The notes under the pieces were generated by a model, which had not been told where the DNA came from, searched no databases, and saw nothing but the letters and a program-made list of their open reading frames with translations. A DNA stretch of 64,000 bases, from assembly GCA_024233675.1 (NCBI GenBank), contig JACKPH010000003.1:186001-250000 (forward strand). The letters are read 5' to 3'. Numbering within the stretch: the stretch's first letter is position 1; each line of letters starts with the position of its first letter. The DNA is from Thermotogae bacterium. Lineage in GTDB: Bacteria > Thermotogota > Thermotogae > Petrotogales > Petrotogaceae. The translations under genes and the position numbers were made by a program. Positions 41,436-50,711 of the stretch are shown here, piece after piece.

Positions 41436-44275
41436 ATTGCTACCTCTTTTCTTAATATTATATTGTAAATATTATTAATCTGGGTATTTCCCAAAATATA
41501 TATATACTCTTCTTCCGGTATTATATCTGTTATTTCAAAATCATTAACATCTTCATAAGTATAATCCTCAATTCCGAAATTTGCCGTAAGCATATCTTCA
41601 TATCTGAACTTCTTTATAAGTCCTACTTTTTTATTATTTTCTTTTTTACTTCCGAAAAGATATATATATTCATTAAAAACTTTAAATCCTGTTATTTTTT
41701 CATTTTCTCCGGAAAAAATTTCAGTATAATGAGAATCAAATCCCTTTTCCTGATCTATTCCGACAATTCTGTATGAATTAATACTATCAGATGAATTTTC
41801 ATAAATAATATATCTCTGTCTTCCGTCACTGAAAACGCCTATAGGTATATCACGGTTTTCATCACCGAATGTACTTGACCATTTTTCCGTACCGTAATAG
41901 TCAGTTTTAACAGCATATATATCAAAATCTCCGGAACCGAATGAATTAGTATATCCAATTCCCATTATACCCTGATCGGAAGTTTTATAAATATCTGAAA
42001 GCATTTCAACTTTTTTACCGCCGTAAGTATTTGCCCACAACCTTGTACCTTCATTTGTATATTTTGATAAAAATATATCGGTAAGTTTATTATTTTTATA
42101 TATGCTTCCTCCGGATATATAATTAAGATCATCATAATTTACTGCTTTTATACCGGAATCCCTTCCTAAATCACCGTAATTTACTACAAAATTTAAAGTT
42201 CCTTCAGGTGACACGCCTACATTTAATGAATCTCCCTTAAGTCCGAGTTCAAATGTATCTCCCGTAAGTATAAACTGTGTTGATGTTGAATTACCTGTTA
42301 TAAGAATATTTCTGAAATAGTTCTTTTCTTTGCTGCCGAAAGAAAAAATTTCTTTTTTATCACCGAATTCATTTATTTTCCATAATTCACCGAACCATAT
42401 ATTATCGAGAATTTTGTATCCTGTCATATAAATATCATTTCCGTATTTTTCAATATCATAAGCGTATTCATCATAATTTTTTCTGTAAATATTATTAAAA
42501 AATATTTCAGATGTTTTAAAAACATATTCTTTTTCATACTTAAATTCTTTATATAAATATTTTATTTTTAACTGATAGTCAGTATTTTCAGAAAAATTAA
42601 GACTTATTGTATTCTCATCAAACAAACCTGTACTTACAGTACTTTCTTTTACGTTATAAAGTTCATATTCGTAAAAATTTACATTTTCAGGAATATTGAA
42701 CATAAATTTATAGTTTCCGGGTTCTGTAATTTCATCTATTTTATTTGTTATAAGCAAATTTACTTCTTCCTGTGTCATTTCTGTCTCCGGTAGCGTAACT
42801 TCACTGCTTTCGGGAGTTGTTTCCGCATCCGGCAGCGCAACTTCACTGCTTTCGGGGGTTATTTCCGCATCCGGCAGCGTAACTTCACTGCTTTCGGGAG
42901 TTGTTTCCGCATCCGGCAGCGTAACTTCACTGCTTTCGGGAGTTGTTTCCGCATCAGGTAATGTATTATCATTTTTTCCAGATGTTGTTATGCCTTCCCA
43001 GTAATTGCCGGTCTGTGTTTCTTCGTAAAATATCATAAATCTGTCTATATAATCTTTTATTCCTATAAAAATACCGTTTTTTATTACAACAGGCTGTGAT
43101 ATAACCTGTATTGAAGAAATTGAGCCATAATACCATACCGGATTATTTTTTATTCCTATAGATTTTATAAGTTTTCCTGATACAAGATACTTTTCACTGT
43201 TGAAACCAACTATTTTCTGAGTATCATTTTCAAGTGCATTCTGATTTATTTTCACAAACATACCGTTAAATATATTTATTTCTTTATTATCAAAAACAAC
43301 ACCGTAATTTCCTATTAGGTCATAAACCTCATAATTATTATAATTCATATTCTGAAAACTTATTTTTCCTACATAATCAAAATTTTTTTCAAAAAAATAA
43401 ATTTCCTTCATATTACCGAGAACTATTTTATCCATTGAATTTATAAAAAATATTCTGTTAAAAGTTATATTATCAAATGTTTTTGAATATTCAGGGGTAA
43501 GTGTTTTATCATAAACATAAAATACTGAATTAATCATATAATAGATTTTATCCTTAAAAAAATAAATATTTTTATTATCGGTTATATCTATTTTATTTTT
43601 TATTTTTCCGTCTTCAAAATAATAAATTCCGTTTTTTGTTACCACGTTAAAGGGAGTTAATACTTCTTTTATTTCATCAGGAAAATAAACATTTGAGAAA
43701 TGAAATTCTTTATCGTATATATACAAATTTTTCCCTTCATATATGTATATACTGTCATTTATGATTTTAGCATTGGTAACTTTAAAATCAAATTTTTGTC
43801 TGAAAATTACCTTTTTATCAAAATCTTTTATTTCTATTTCATTTCCGTTTATATAAAGAAATTGATTCCCTTCATAATAAGGAATTATATTATCATATTT
43901 TTCAAATTCATTCCATATTATATCCCCGTATCTGTATGCTCTTGTTTTAAATTTTACAGTTCCGGAAGTTCCTGTGAGCAAATTATCCCTGTATGCTTCG
44001 ATTTTTATATAATAAGTCGTTTCTGATTTAAATATATTTCCGGAAAAAAATTTAGCATATATATTTTCATACAGAACAGTATTTTTTATAAAATCAGAAC
44101 TTTCTGATATTATAACTTTATATTTTATATTTTCATTCTGAGCATAATCCCATCTGAAAATTATTTTTATATCAACATTTTCAGAATTATTCTCAGGAGA
44201 AATTATTTTTATTGTGTCCGGAAAGCTAAAAACAGAAATTATAAGAATAATAAATATTAATATTTTTTTATTCAC
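41432..44275 (-). CDS. Large secreted repeat protein (Fn3-like and propeller-like regions)
   Basis: I know no exact family for this 947-residue protein. It has a signal peptide (residues 1-18, ending SVFSFP), then an Fn3-like domain (about 20-110), a first propeller-like region (110-430), a Pro/Glu/Thr/Ser tandem repeat linker (about 437-500), a short domain (500-580) and a second propeller-like region (580-947). The last contains LWANTYGGKKVEMLSDIYKT and KWSSTFGDENRDIPIGVF, a repeat type common in secreted proteins. The start is GTG behind GAGGTG. It is cotranscribed with a TPR protein and an outer-membrane-like protein. Confidence 0.8.
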   Translation of the reverse strand: MNKKILIFIILIISVFSFPDTIKIISPENNSENVDIKIIFRWDYAQNENIKYKVIISESSDFIKNTVLYENIYAKFFSGNIFKSETTYYIKIEAYRDNLLTGTSGTVKFKTRAYRYGDIIWNEFEKYDNIIPYYEGNQFLYINGNEIEIKDFDKKVIFRQKFDFKVTNAKIINDSIYIYEGKNLYIYDKEFHFSNVYFPDEIKEVLTPFNVVTKNGIYYFEDGKIKNKIDITDNKNIYFFKDKIYYMINSVFYVYDKTLTPEYSKTFDNITFNRIFFINSMDKIVLGNMKEIYFFEKNFDYVGKISFQNMNYNNYEVYDLIGNYGVVFDNKEINIFNGMFVKINQNALENDTQKIVGFNSEKYLVSGKLIKSIGIKNNPVWYYGSISSIQVISQPVVIKNGIFIGIKDYIDRFMIFYEETQTGNYWEGITTSGKNDNTLPDAETTPESSEVTLPDAETTPESSEVTLPDAEITPESSEVALPDAETTPESSEVTLPETEMTQEEVNLLITNKIDEITEPGNYKFMFNIPENVNFYEYELYNVKESTVSTGLFDENTISLNFSENTDYQLKIKYLYKEFKYEKEYVFKTSEIFFNNIYRKNYDEYAYDIEKYGNDIYMTGYKILDNIWFGELWKINEFGDKKEIFSFGSKEKNYFRNILITGNSTSTQFILTGDTFELGLKGDSLNVGVSPEGTLNFVVNYGDLGRDSGIKAVNYDDLNYISGGSIYKNNKLTDIFLSKYTNEGTRLWANTYGGKKVEMLSDIYKTSDQGIMGIGYTNSFGSGDFDIYAVKTDYYGTEKWSSTFGDENRDIPIGVFSDGRQRYIIYENSSDSINSYRIVGIDQEKGFDSHYTEIFSGENEKITGFKVFNEYIYLFGSKKENNKKVGLIKKFRYEDMLTANFGIEDYTYEDVNDFEITDIIPEEEYIYILGNTQINNIYNIILRKEVAI
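42785..42965 (-). repeat. 42-bp tandem repeat in the secreted protein gene
   Basis: Four nearly identical 42-base units plus a decayed fifth encode TLPDAETTPESSEV-type 14-residue repeats. The repeat length is a multiple of three, so copy-number change keeps the frame. DNA identity is higher than in the surrounding coding sequence, which points to recent expansion. Confidence 0.9.
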
Positions 44276-44284
44276 ACTTCACCT

Positions 44285-46063
44285 CTATAAGTAATTGACA
44301 TCAGAAACAAAAAGCATCATTTTTTTTGTTATTTCATCAGCAAAATCATTTTTTAATATGTATTCCGATTTATAATCATGATAATTTGCAGATACAAAAA
44401 CAGAAAAAACGTCTTCAAATGTCTTTATTTTATATTCGAGTAAATCGTCAAAATCCATTATATAATCTTCATAATTTACCATCATACCGGAAAGTCTGAA
44501 ACTAATATCACTTATTTCCTGATAGTTTTCTTCCATAAAGAGATTAAGCGGTGACATTTCACCGAAAATTCTGTCCTGAAAAAATCTGAGAAAAATTTTA
44601 GAAAAAGCTATTCCTATACCGTCTTTCCAGATTATTTGCGACATTTCAGTCACAATTCTCTCGCCGAGAGCATAATTAAATCCCGATAATTTTATTACTT
44701 CAGTTATAAAATCAACGCCGGACGGTTTTATTTTCATATTATTTCCTTTTTCATTTATCCATCCTGTATATTCATATTTTATACCTTTTTCTTTAAAATT
44801 AAGGTAAAGCTTTGATCTGTCTATAAATCCGTCATCGGTAAAAGAATTCATTATTATTTCTGAATATTCAGGAGATACTTTATTTTCTATTTTTTCTATG
44901 TAATAATCAATATTTTCAAGTCTTTCGGGAAGGTTCATAAAAAGTCCTTTTTCATTTAAAAGTGATAATTTTTCTTTCGCCTTTTCAATATTTCCGGAAC
45001 CTATATAATAGAGCATAACAAGTGATTCGGCAGAAACACTGTATTCGGTTTCTGATAATATTTTATAGTATTTTTCTATTTCATTTTCATTTTCAAGAAA
45101 AACTGCTATTTTTAAAAGTGTAATTGCTATAAGATTTTTATTTTCCATGGAAGATTTTTCATATGCTTTAATTTCAGTTTCATATGCTCTGTAATATTCT
45201 CCTGTGTTTTTATACAATACTGCAAGTTCATGAAGAAAATAATCTTTTTCATCAATTTCCGAAGCCTTTTCAAGAGCCTTTACGGCATCATAAAGTCTAG
45301 AATTTCTTGATAATGCATAAGAATAATTATAAAATATTTCAGAATTTTCTTTGGATATTCCGAGAGCTTTTTCATGTATTATAACGGAATCTGTATATCT
45401 TTGTGTCTGATTGTATATTACACCTATTCTTATGTATGCCGGTATAAAGTTTTTATCTGTTTCAAGAGCTTTTCTGTAATATTCAAGTGCCTCATCATAT
45501 CTTGCATTTTCAAGATACAGATCTCCTGTCTTAAGATAAGGCAGTATAAATTTACTGTCTATATCTATTGCTTTCTGATAATATTCAAGTGCTTCATCAT
45601 ATATTTTTCTCTTGAAAAAAAGATTACCGAGTTCATAATATCCTGTATAAAAATCAGGATTTTTATTCAGTGTTTCTTTAAATTCAATTTCGGCAAATTC
45701 ATCATTACCTTTTTTTTCATTTAAAAGTCCGGAATAAAAATGATATCTGTAATCATAGTGAATATCTTTTATTTTTTTTAGATATTCTCCGGCTTCATCA
45801 TTTTTACCTTCTTCAAGCATTCTTTTAAAATTTTCGTACATATAAAATACAAGATAAGATTTATAATAATCATCTTTATTATCTATATCATACTGTGCGC
45901 TTAAACCTCTTATTATTATACCGAGAGATATTTTATTATTATTTCTGGCATTTTCAAAATCTTCAAGCAATACAGGAAGCTTAACAGGTAAATTATTTAA
46001 TTTTGCATAATCAGGTTTTATATCAAGATAAACAATTGTATATTTAGGTAATTTTTTCAACAT
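44285..46063 (-). CDS. TPR repeat protein
   Basis: A 592-residue protein with at least five tetratricopeptide repeats between about residues 130 and 300, for example YYELGNLFFKRKIYDEALEYY and YLKTGDLYLENARYDEALEYY. The N-terminus lacks a signal peptide and the C-terminal 200 residues are unassigned. TPR arrays mediate protein-protein contacts. The gene lies between two exported proteins, so a scaffold role in their assembly is a plausible inference. The ATG follows GGAGGTGT. Confidence 0.85.
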   Translation of the reverse strand: MLKKLPKYTIVYLDIKPDYAKLNNLPVKLPVLLEDFENARNNNKISLGIIIRGLSAQYDIDNKDDYYKSYLVFYMYENFKRMLEEGKNDEAGEYLKKIKDIHYDYRYHFYSGLLNEKKGNDEFAEIEFKETLNKNPDFYTGYYELGNLFFKRKIYDEALEYYQKAIDIDSKFILPYLKTGDLYLENARYDEALEYYRKALETDKNFIPAYIRIGVIYNQTQRYTDSVIIHEKALGISKENSEIFYNYSYALSRNSRLYDAVKALEKASEIDEKDYFLHELAVLYKNTGEYYRAYETEIKAYEKSSMENKNLIAITLLKIAVFLENENEIEKYYKILSETEYSVSAESLVMLYYIGSGNIEKAKEKLSLLNEKGLFMNLPERLENIDYYIEKIENKVSPEYSEIIMNSFTDDGFIDRSKLYLNFKEKGIKYEYTGWINEKGNNMKIKPSGVDFITEVIKLSGFNYALGERIVTEMSQIIWKDGIGIAFSKIFLRFFQDRIFGEMSPLNLFMEENYQEISDISFRLSGMMVNYEDYIMDFDDLLEYKIKTFEDVFSVFVSANYHDYKSEYILKNDFADEITKKMMLFVSDVNYL

Positions 46064-46076
46064 ACACCTCCAAATG

Positions 46077-47483
46077 TCAGAAATATTTGTAAAAAAAGAG
46101 ATTAAAATATAAATCTGTCATATTATAACCCACATAATTCCATATATCCCATACAGAATCATATTTTGTATTACCAAACTGTATTTCTGCTTTGAAATCA
46201 TTCCATTTTTCATATCCTGCAGCTACATTATAATAATAAAGATCATCATTCATAGGAACGTCAGTAACTCCGAAAGATACAAGCGGCTTTATATAAAATC
46301 CCATAAAATTAAACCTGTTTGTTAAAGCTCCCATGGTAACAATATTTGTTTCCGAATATCTCATATTAATATATGTTTCAAAATTCCAGTTATAAGTCAT
46401 ATTAAATGTAGTGGAATTTCTGAGAAAATCTATATTAAGCGTTGCCGATAAATTTTTTCCGAAAATATTATAATTTCCGTTATATGCAAAATAAAAAAAT
46501 TTTGAGAAATCATAAATACCTACATTTATTTTATTATTCATATAATCCATATAAAGTATTTCCAACGATCCGTCATTTATTTTTAATGGCAATCCGTCAA
46601 AAAAGTAATATTTTTTCAGAAGGTTTTCCGAATTATAGCTAAACCCTCCTTTTATCTGTTTATTTCCTAAAACTGTGAAAAAAACACTTCCGGGTTTGTT
46701 TTCATTTAAATCATAAATTCTTATTCCGGCATCGTGAATTTCAGAGTAAGAATTCAGAGCAACAGCCTGTATATATTTATTTGAATTATTCCTGTCAGCA
46801 TAAATTATATCGTTATAAAAAAAATCTTTGACTGAAAAAAAATACTTTTCAAAATTATAATTTCCTTCATTGTAGTATTTTTTATAATATCCGTAATTTC
46901 CGTTATATGAAAAAGTATTCTTATATCCCAAACTAAAAACAGGTACTCCGGCAATTATTCCTATATTGGTAAAAAAATATGGATTATACTCTGCGGAAAA
47001 ATTATTTATACCGATATCTTCAAGTAATCTTATTTCTCCGTATACAGACTGAAGTTTATAGAGCATAGTAAGTGATATATCATAATTATTTTTATCTGAA
47101 AGATAATACCCTGTACTTTTTAAAGAAAATGTACTTTCATAAGGAACAAATGATTTTAATTTAGATTTTATAATATTATCATTCATAATCATAAAATGGT
47201 TATATCCCTGATAAATATTATAAGTATAATCATAATATTTATTATTATCTAAAAGATAATAATAATTATAAACCGAATTATTTTTATATTTTTCATAATA
47301 ATAATACTTTTTACCGTCATTTTTCATAAGTATACTTTCTCTTCCGTATATGCAAAGATACATATCCCCGTCAGATGAATTTTTTAAGTATTCAAAATAG
47401 ATATTTCCGTTATTTATGTATACATCAGAAAACAAAGCAACAGATAAAAAAACAAATATGAAAAAATATAAAAATCTCTTCAT
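46077..47483 (-). CDS. Outer-membrane (toga) beta-barrel-like protein
   Basis: The 468-residue protein has a signal peptide (MKRFLYFFIFVFLSVALFS) and then alternating aromatic/polar strands very rich in Tyr, Asn and Phe, ending in NLFFYKYF. A terminal phenylalanine and this composition are features of outer-membrane barrels, and Thermotogota carry an outer toga. The strand pattern is visible, for example, in FGVTDVPMNDDLYYYNVAAGY. It is unnamed and no known family was recognised. Confidence 0.7.
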   Translation of the reverse strand: MKRFLYFFIFVFLSVALFSDVYINNGNIYFEYLKNSSDGDMYLCIYGRESILMKNDGKKYYYYEKYKNNSVYNYYYLLDNNKYYDYTYNIYQGYNHFMIMNDNIIKSKLKSFVPYESTFSLKSTGYYLSDKNNYDISLTMLYKLQSVYGEIRLLEDIGINNFSAEYNPYFFTNIGIIAGVPVFSLGYKNTFSYNGNYGYYKKYYNEGNYNFEKYFFSVKDFFYNDIIYADRNNSNKYIQAVALNSYSEIHDAGIRIYDLNENKPGSVFFTVLGNKQIKGGFSYNSENLLKKYYFFDGLPLKINDGSLEILYMDYMNNKINVGIYDFSKFFYFAYNGNYNIFGKNLSATLNIDFLRNSTTFNMTYNWNFETYINMRYSETNIVTMGALTNRFNFMGFYIKPLVSFGVTDVPMNDDLYYYNVAAGYEKWNDFKAEIQFGNTKYDSVWDIWNYVGYNMTDLYFNLFFYKYF

Positions 47484-47486
47484 TTT

Positions 47487-47861
47487 TCACCTCTCAAATG
47501 CAAAGTATTTAAATCCGTAATAAACAAATCCCAAAATTATTCCCAGAAAACTAAATATCATATCTCTGACACTGAAAATATGATAAGGTGTCATAGCCTG
47601 TACATATTCACTTATTACAGGTACGGAAATAACGGCTAAAAAAATACCGTAATAAAAAAATTTGTTTTTTATTTTTATAAATCCCATACAGAAAATGTCG
47701 GAATAAATAAAATATGCTACGGTATGTACAATTTTATCCTCACCCGTAAAAGTATTATAATCAACCAAAGGTTTTGCAACCGAAAGAAAAAAAACCAAAA
47801 AAGAATATATAAAAAAAGAAAATCTCCAGAATCTTTCCTGATTTTTTATAATTTTTTTCAT
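47487..47861 (-). CDS. VanZ-like membrane protein
   Basis: A 124-residue protein with four hydrophobic helices and the VanZ-family signatures: DKIVHTVAYFIY, EYVQAMTP and SVRDMIFSFLGIILG. VanZ proteins influence glycopeptide resistance in some species, but most homologues have no known role. It lies 11 bases after tgt and only three bases before the outer-membrane-like gene. Confidence 0.85.
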   Translation of the reverse strand: MKKIIKNQERFWRFSFFIYSFLVFFLSVAKPLVDYNTFTGEDKIVHTVAYFIYSDIFCMGFIKIKNKFFYYGIFLAVISVPVISEYVQAMTPYHIFSVRDMIFSFLGIILGFVYYGFKYFAFER

Positions 47862-47872
47862 TATATCACCTT

Positions 47873-49000
47873 TTAATTCTGAAGAGGATAGTCTGATGTT
47901 TCAAAAAATTTTTTCTTAAAATTAATAAACTCATCGTTTTCTATGGCTCGTCTCATTTCTTTTACAAGAGATATATTAAAGTAAAGATTATGTATGGAAA
48001 TTAATATTTTACCGAGTATTTCCTCTCTTTTCAAAAGATGGTTTATATAACCTCTTGAATGATTCTGACAGGCATAACAGTTACAGTTTTCTTCTATAGG
48101 AGAATTATCGTGTTTTACTTTTGAAGCCTTAAGATTCAGTTTTCCTTTCCATGTAAGTGCTGTTCCGTGTCTGCCCATTCTTGTAGGAAGAACACAGTCA
48201 AACATATCCATTCCGTTTTCAACAGAAAGAATCATCATAGTCGGTGATCCTATACCCATTATATATCTTGGTTTATCTTTGGGCAATCTGTTTCCGAATA
48301 TTTTTAAAACTTTCTCCGAGTCCTGATATTTTTCTCCGACAGCAAGACCTCCGAGTGCAAATCCGTCAAAAGGAATCCCTGTTATCTGTTCAAGACTTTT
48401 TTGTCTTAAGTCCTCAAACAATCCTCCCTGAACTATACCGAAAAGTCCCTGATCTGTTCTTGTATGACTTTCAAAAGATCTTAGTGCCCATCTGTACGTT
48501 CTGTCAACAGATTCTTCAAAATATTTTTTCTCAGTATTTTTTGTATCCACACATTCATCGAAAGCCATAGCAATATCAGATCCTATAATCTGCTGTATTT
48601 CCATAGATTTTTCAGGTGTAATAAGTATTTTTGAACCGTCAAGAGGCGAATGGAAATGTACGCCTTCTTCTGTTATTTTTCTGTCTCTGAGAGAAAAAAC
48701 CTGAAATCCGCCACTATCAGTAAGAATAGGTTTATCCCAGTTCATAAATTTATGAAGTCCCTGAAATTCCGACATTATTTCAAGCCCGGGTCTGAGAAAA
48801 AGATGAAAAGCATTTCCTAATATTATTTCGGATCCGACATCAATAATATTCTGTTTAGTTAATCCTTTAACAGTTCCGTTTGTTCCGACCGGCATAAAAA
48901 CAGGTGTTTCAATTGTTCCGTGAGGAGTATGAATTCTTCCTCTTCTTGCTCCGGTATATTTATCTGTGTGTAATAATTCATATTTTATAGGTTTATCCAT
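47873..49000 (-). CDS. tgt: Queuine tRNA-ribosyltransferase
   Basis: Tgt exchanges guanine 34 for preQ1 in tRNAs with GUN anticodons. The 375-residue protein has the substrate loop LTDSGGFQVFSLRD, the nucleophile region DMFDCVLPTRMGRHG, and the zinc site CNCYACQNHSRGYINHLL with a downstream histidine. Its start overlaps the fchA-like gene by eight bases. The queuosine synthesis genes queA, queC, queD and queE are not nearby, and no secretion genes follow as they do in other bacteria. Confidence 0.96.
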   Translation of the reverse strand: MDKPIKYELLHTDKYTGARRGRIHTPHGTIETPVFMPVGTNGTVKGLTKQNIIDVGSEIILGNAFHLFLRPGLEIMSEFQGLHKFMNWDKPILTDSGGFQVFSLRDRKITEEGVHFHSPLDGSKILITPEKSMEIQQIIGSDIAMAFDECVDTKNTEKKYFEESVDRTYRWALRSFESHTRTDQGLFGIVQGGLFEDLRQKSLEQITGIPFDGFALGGLAVGEKYQDSEKVLKIFGNRLPKDKPRYIMGIGSPTMMILSVENGMDMFDCVLPTRMGRHGTALTWKGKLNLKASKVKHDNSPIEENCNCYACQNHSRGYINHLLKREEILGKILISIHNLYFNISLVKEMRRAIENDEFINFKKKFFETSDYPLQN

Positions 49001-49586
49001 TACTAAGCATTACCTCCGGTAGTTTATTTATAATAAAATCAGTTTCTGAATTTATTTTTTCTGTAATTTTATTTATATTTTCCAAATAAATTTCTTCCGA
49101 AACACTCTTTTTATTTTCATTAATAAGACAAACAGAAGCTTTTATTCCGCTCCATGCGTAAACACATGAAATATAAGCATCGGATCTCAGAAACTTATTA
49201 CCCCATGTATAAAGTTCATAAGACATTTTTAATATTTTCAGAGATTCATCTGCAATGTGCAGTGAATTCTCAATATTTTCTCTGGTAACCTCACTGAGCA
49301 GAGAATTATTATTTTTATCCGTAGCCTGATATTTAAGAAATAATTCCGAATCTTTTTCAGCAAGTTCAAAAAGTATTTCCCGTGATTTTTCAAGTTCCTG
49401 TTTTATATTTTTTGTTCTTTCACTTACATTTTCATATTTTTTGTTATTTAATGTATAAGCAGAAACCATAAGTCCAAGTGATGCAGTAAGAGCAGATATA
49501 ATTGCAGATACAGCTCCTCCTCCGGGTACCGGATTTTTTTCAGATGTTTTATCCGAAAATTCTTTTATCGTAAAATTTTTATACAA
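48993..49586 (-). CDS. Cyclodeaminase/cyclohydrolase family protein
   Basis: A 197-residue helical protein related to the C-terminal half of formiminotransferase cyclodeaminase and to FchA (methenyl-tetrahydrofolate cyclohydrolase). The signature NPVPGGGAVSAIISALTASLG is at residues 18-38. The start is TTG behind GGAGGTG. It is probably part of one-carbon metabolism; whether it uses formimino- or methenyl-THF cannot be decided. It is the first gene of the long operon that runs to the M20 peptidase. Confidence 0.88.
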   Translation of the reverse strand: MYKNFTIKEFSDKTSEKNPVPGGGAVSAIISALTASLGLMVSAYTLNNKKYENVSERTKNIKQELEKSREILFELAEKDSELFLKYQATDKNNNSLLSEVTRENIENSLHIADESLKILKMSYELYTWGNKFLRSDAYISCVYAWSGIKASVCLINENKKSVSEEIYLENINKITEKINSETDFIINKLPEVMLSNG

Positions 49587-49602
49587 GATACACCTCCAAA
49601 AA

Positions 49603-49631
49603 ATTATACTATATATTACATTTTAGTTCAT
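49603..49631 (-). promoter_or_regulatory. Promoter for the fchA-tgt operon
   Basis: A clear TATAAT (minus strand, 49608-49603) lies about 17 bases before the TTG start; the -35 at 17-base spacing, ATGAAC, is weak. Confidence 0.45.
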
Positions 49632-49637
49632 TAAAAA

Positions 49638-50417
49638 TCAGTCATAATATGTTAAATCAACCGAACTTTTCTTTATTCCTCCGAATATCCATGAAAAAGG
49701 ATGCGGTGTCATAATATGTCTGTATTTTTCTTTAATAAGACTTTCAGAAACATATTTTTTTAATTCACCTTCTTTATTTTTTCCTGTACAGGCATTAATA
49801 ATTAATTCAGGATTATAAGATTTTATCCTTTTTATAAAATCTTTCTCAAAATACGGATACATTGATTTCCACATATCATCTCTGAGATCTCTGTAAAATT
49901 TTCCCGTAAAAGAACCGAGTGATGTCTGATACTGAACAGGATTACAAAGTATAACAGCATATTTTTCTTTTTTTATATCGGTAAAATTCATTATTAATTC
50001 CCGAAGAGAATAATATTCTGCGTTTTTAGAGCTGTTTTTGTATTTTTCAATCGCAAAACCTGTTTTACCGTTTGCAGGAGCTATAGGACAAAATGAATTT
50101 TCCTGCATACTATACCCGGTGTATTCATCTTTATGCGGAGATTCAAGAATAAGAACAACAGACTTATATTTACCTTCTATTTTAACATCAGAATATTTTG
50201 AAAGAATGAAATCTTTACCGTCACAAGGTACAATATTTCCATCTATAATAAAATATCTGCATACATCATTAAGTCTTTTTTCATTTGAATATATCCATTT
50301 TACAAGAATATCTTCTTTCAAAACACCCTTATCGCTCAATTTTTTTTCAGCTTCGCTATTAATGTATAAATCTTTTTCTATAGCATTACCGTAAACATCT
50401 TCAAAAAAATACTTCAT
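49638..50417 (-). CDS. Uncharacterised protein, possible uracil-DNA-glycosylase-like fold
   Basis: This 259-residue cytoplasmic protein is not of a family I can name with confidence. Three blocks recall the uracil-DNA glycosylase fold: VVLILESPHKDEYTGYS near residue 90 (like the first active-site loop), AVILCNPVQYQTSLG near 160, and IMTPHPFSW near 240 (like the HPS loop). The start, ATG at 50415-50417, is separated from AAAGG by ten bases. It is a lone gene with its own promoter. Function is unknown; the fold suggestion is inference. Confidence 0.65.
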   Translation of the reverse strand: MKYFFEDVYGNAIEKDLYINSEAEKKLSDKGVLKEDILVKWIYSNEKRLNDVCRYFIIDGNIVPCDGKDFILSKYSDVKIEGKYKSVVLILESPHKDEYTGYSMQENSFCPIAPANGKTGFAIEKYKNSSKNAEYYSLRELIMNFTDIKKEKYAVILCNPVQYQTSLGSFTGKFYRDLRDDMWKSMYPYFEKDFIKRIKSYNPELIINACTGKNKEGELKKYVSESLIKEKYRHIMTPHPFSWIFGGIKKSSVDLTYYD

Positions 50418-50520
50418 GAAAAACACAGCCTTTCGTAATTTTTATTTTATTTTTATTAACAAAAAATTAACTTTTGACGTCTGAAAATATCTTTCAAAAT
50501 AACATTAAATGTGTTTTAAT

Positions 50521-50549
50521 ATAATAGAGGATTAACAATTTATTAACAA
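50521..50549 (-). promoter_or_regulatory. Promoter for the UDG-like gene
   Basis: Minus-strand TTGTTA, 17 bases, TATTAT, about 100 bases before the start. The 5' leader in between is AT-rich without an obvious structure. Confidence 0.5.
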
Positions 50550-50582
50550 AATGAAAGTTATTTCATTATATTTTACCATATT

Positions 50583-50653
50583 AAAAAAAAACGGCCAAAG
50601 GCCGTCTAATGGGTGAATTTTACTTTTTAAGGAGGTACCATTACTACATCTTT
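50583..50653 (-). ncRNA. Candidate small RNA with an anti-Shine-Dalgarno seed
   Basis: The minus strand carries a complete intrinsic terminator with no gene to serve: ACGGCC and GGCCGT (50605-50600 with 50596-50591, 3-base loop), then nine T residues. About 55 bases before it, TATAAT (50665-50660) could start an RNA of about 70 bases. That RNA includes ACCTCCTT (50636-50629), identical to the anti-Shine-Dalgarno end of 16S rRNA, in an otherwise unstructured A/U-rich stretch. The -35 is weak (AGTTTT). The alternative is a plus-strand AAGGAGGT without an open frame of its own. Confidence 0.5.
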
Positions 50654-50711
50654 GATAATATTATAAAATCCGGAACTTAAAAAAAACTTAATACTTAAAG
50701 GGAGTGTCTTT

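Noticed and set aside
42785..42965. Possible CRISPR array
   Set aside because: Units are directly adjacent with no spacers and keep a reading frame; it is a coding tandem repeat and no cas genes are present.
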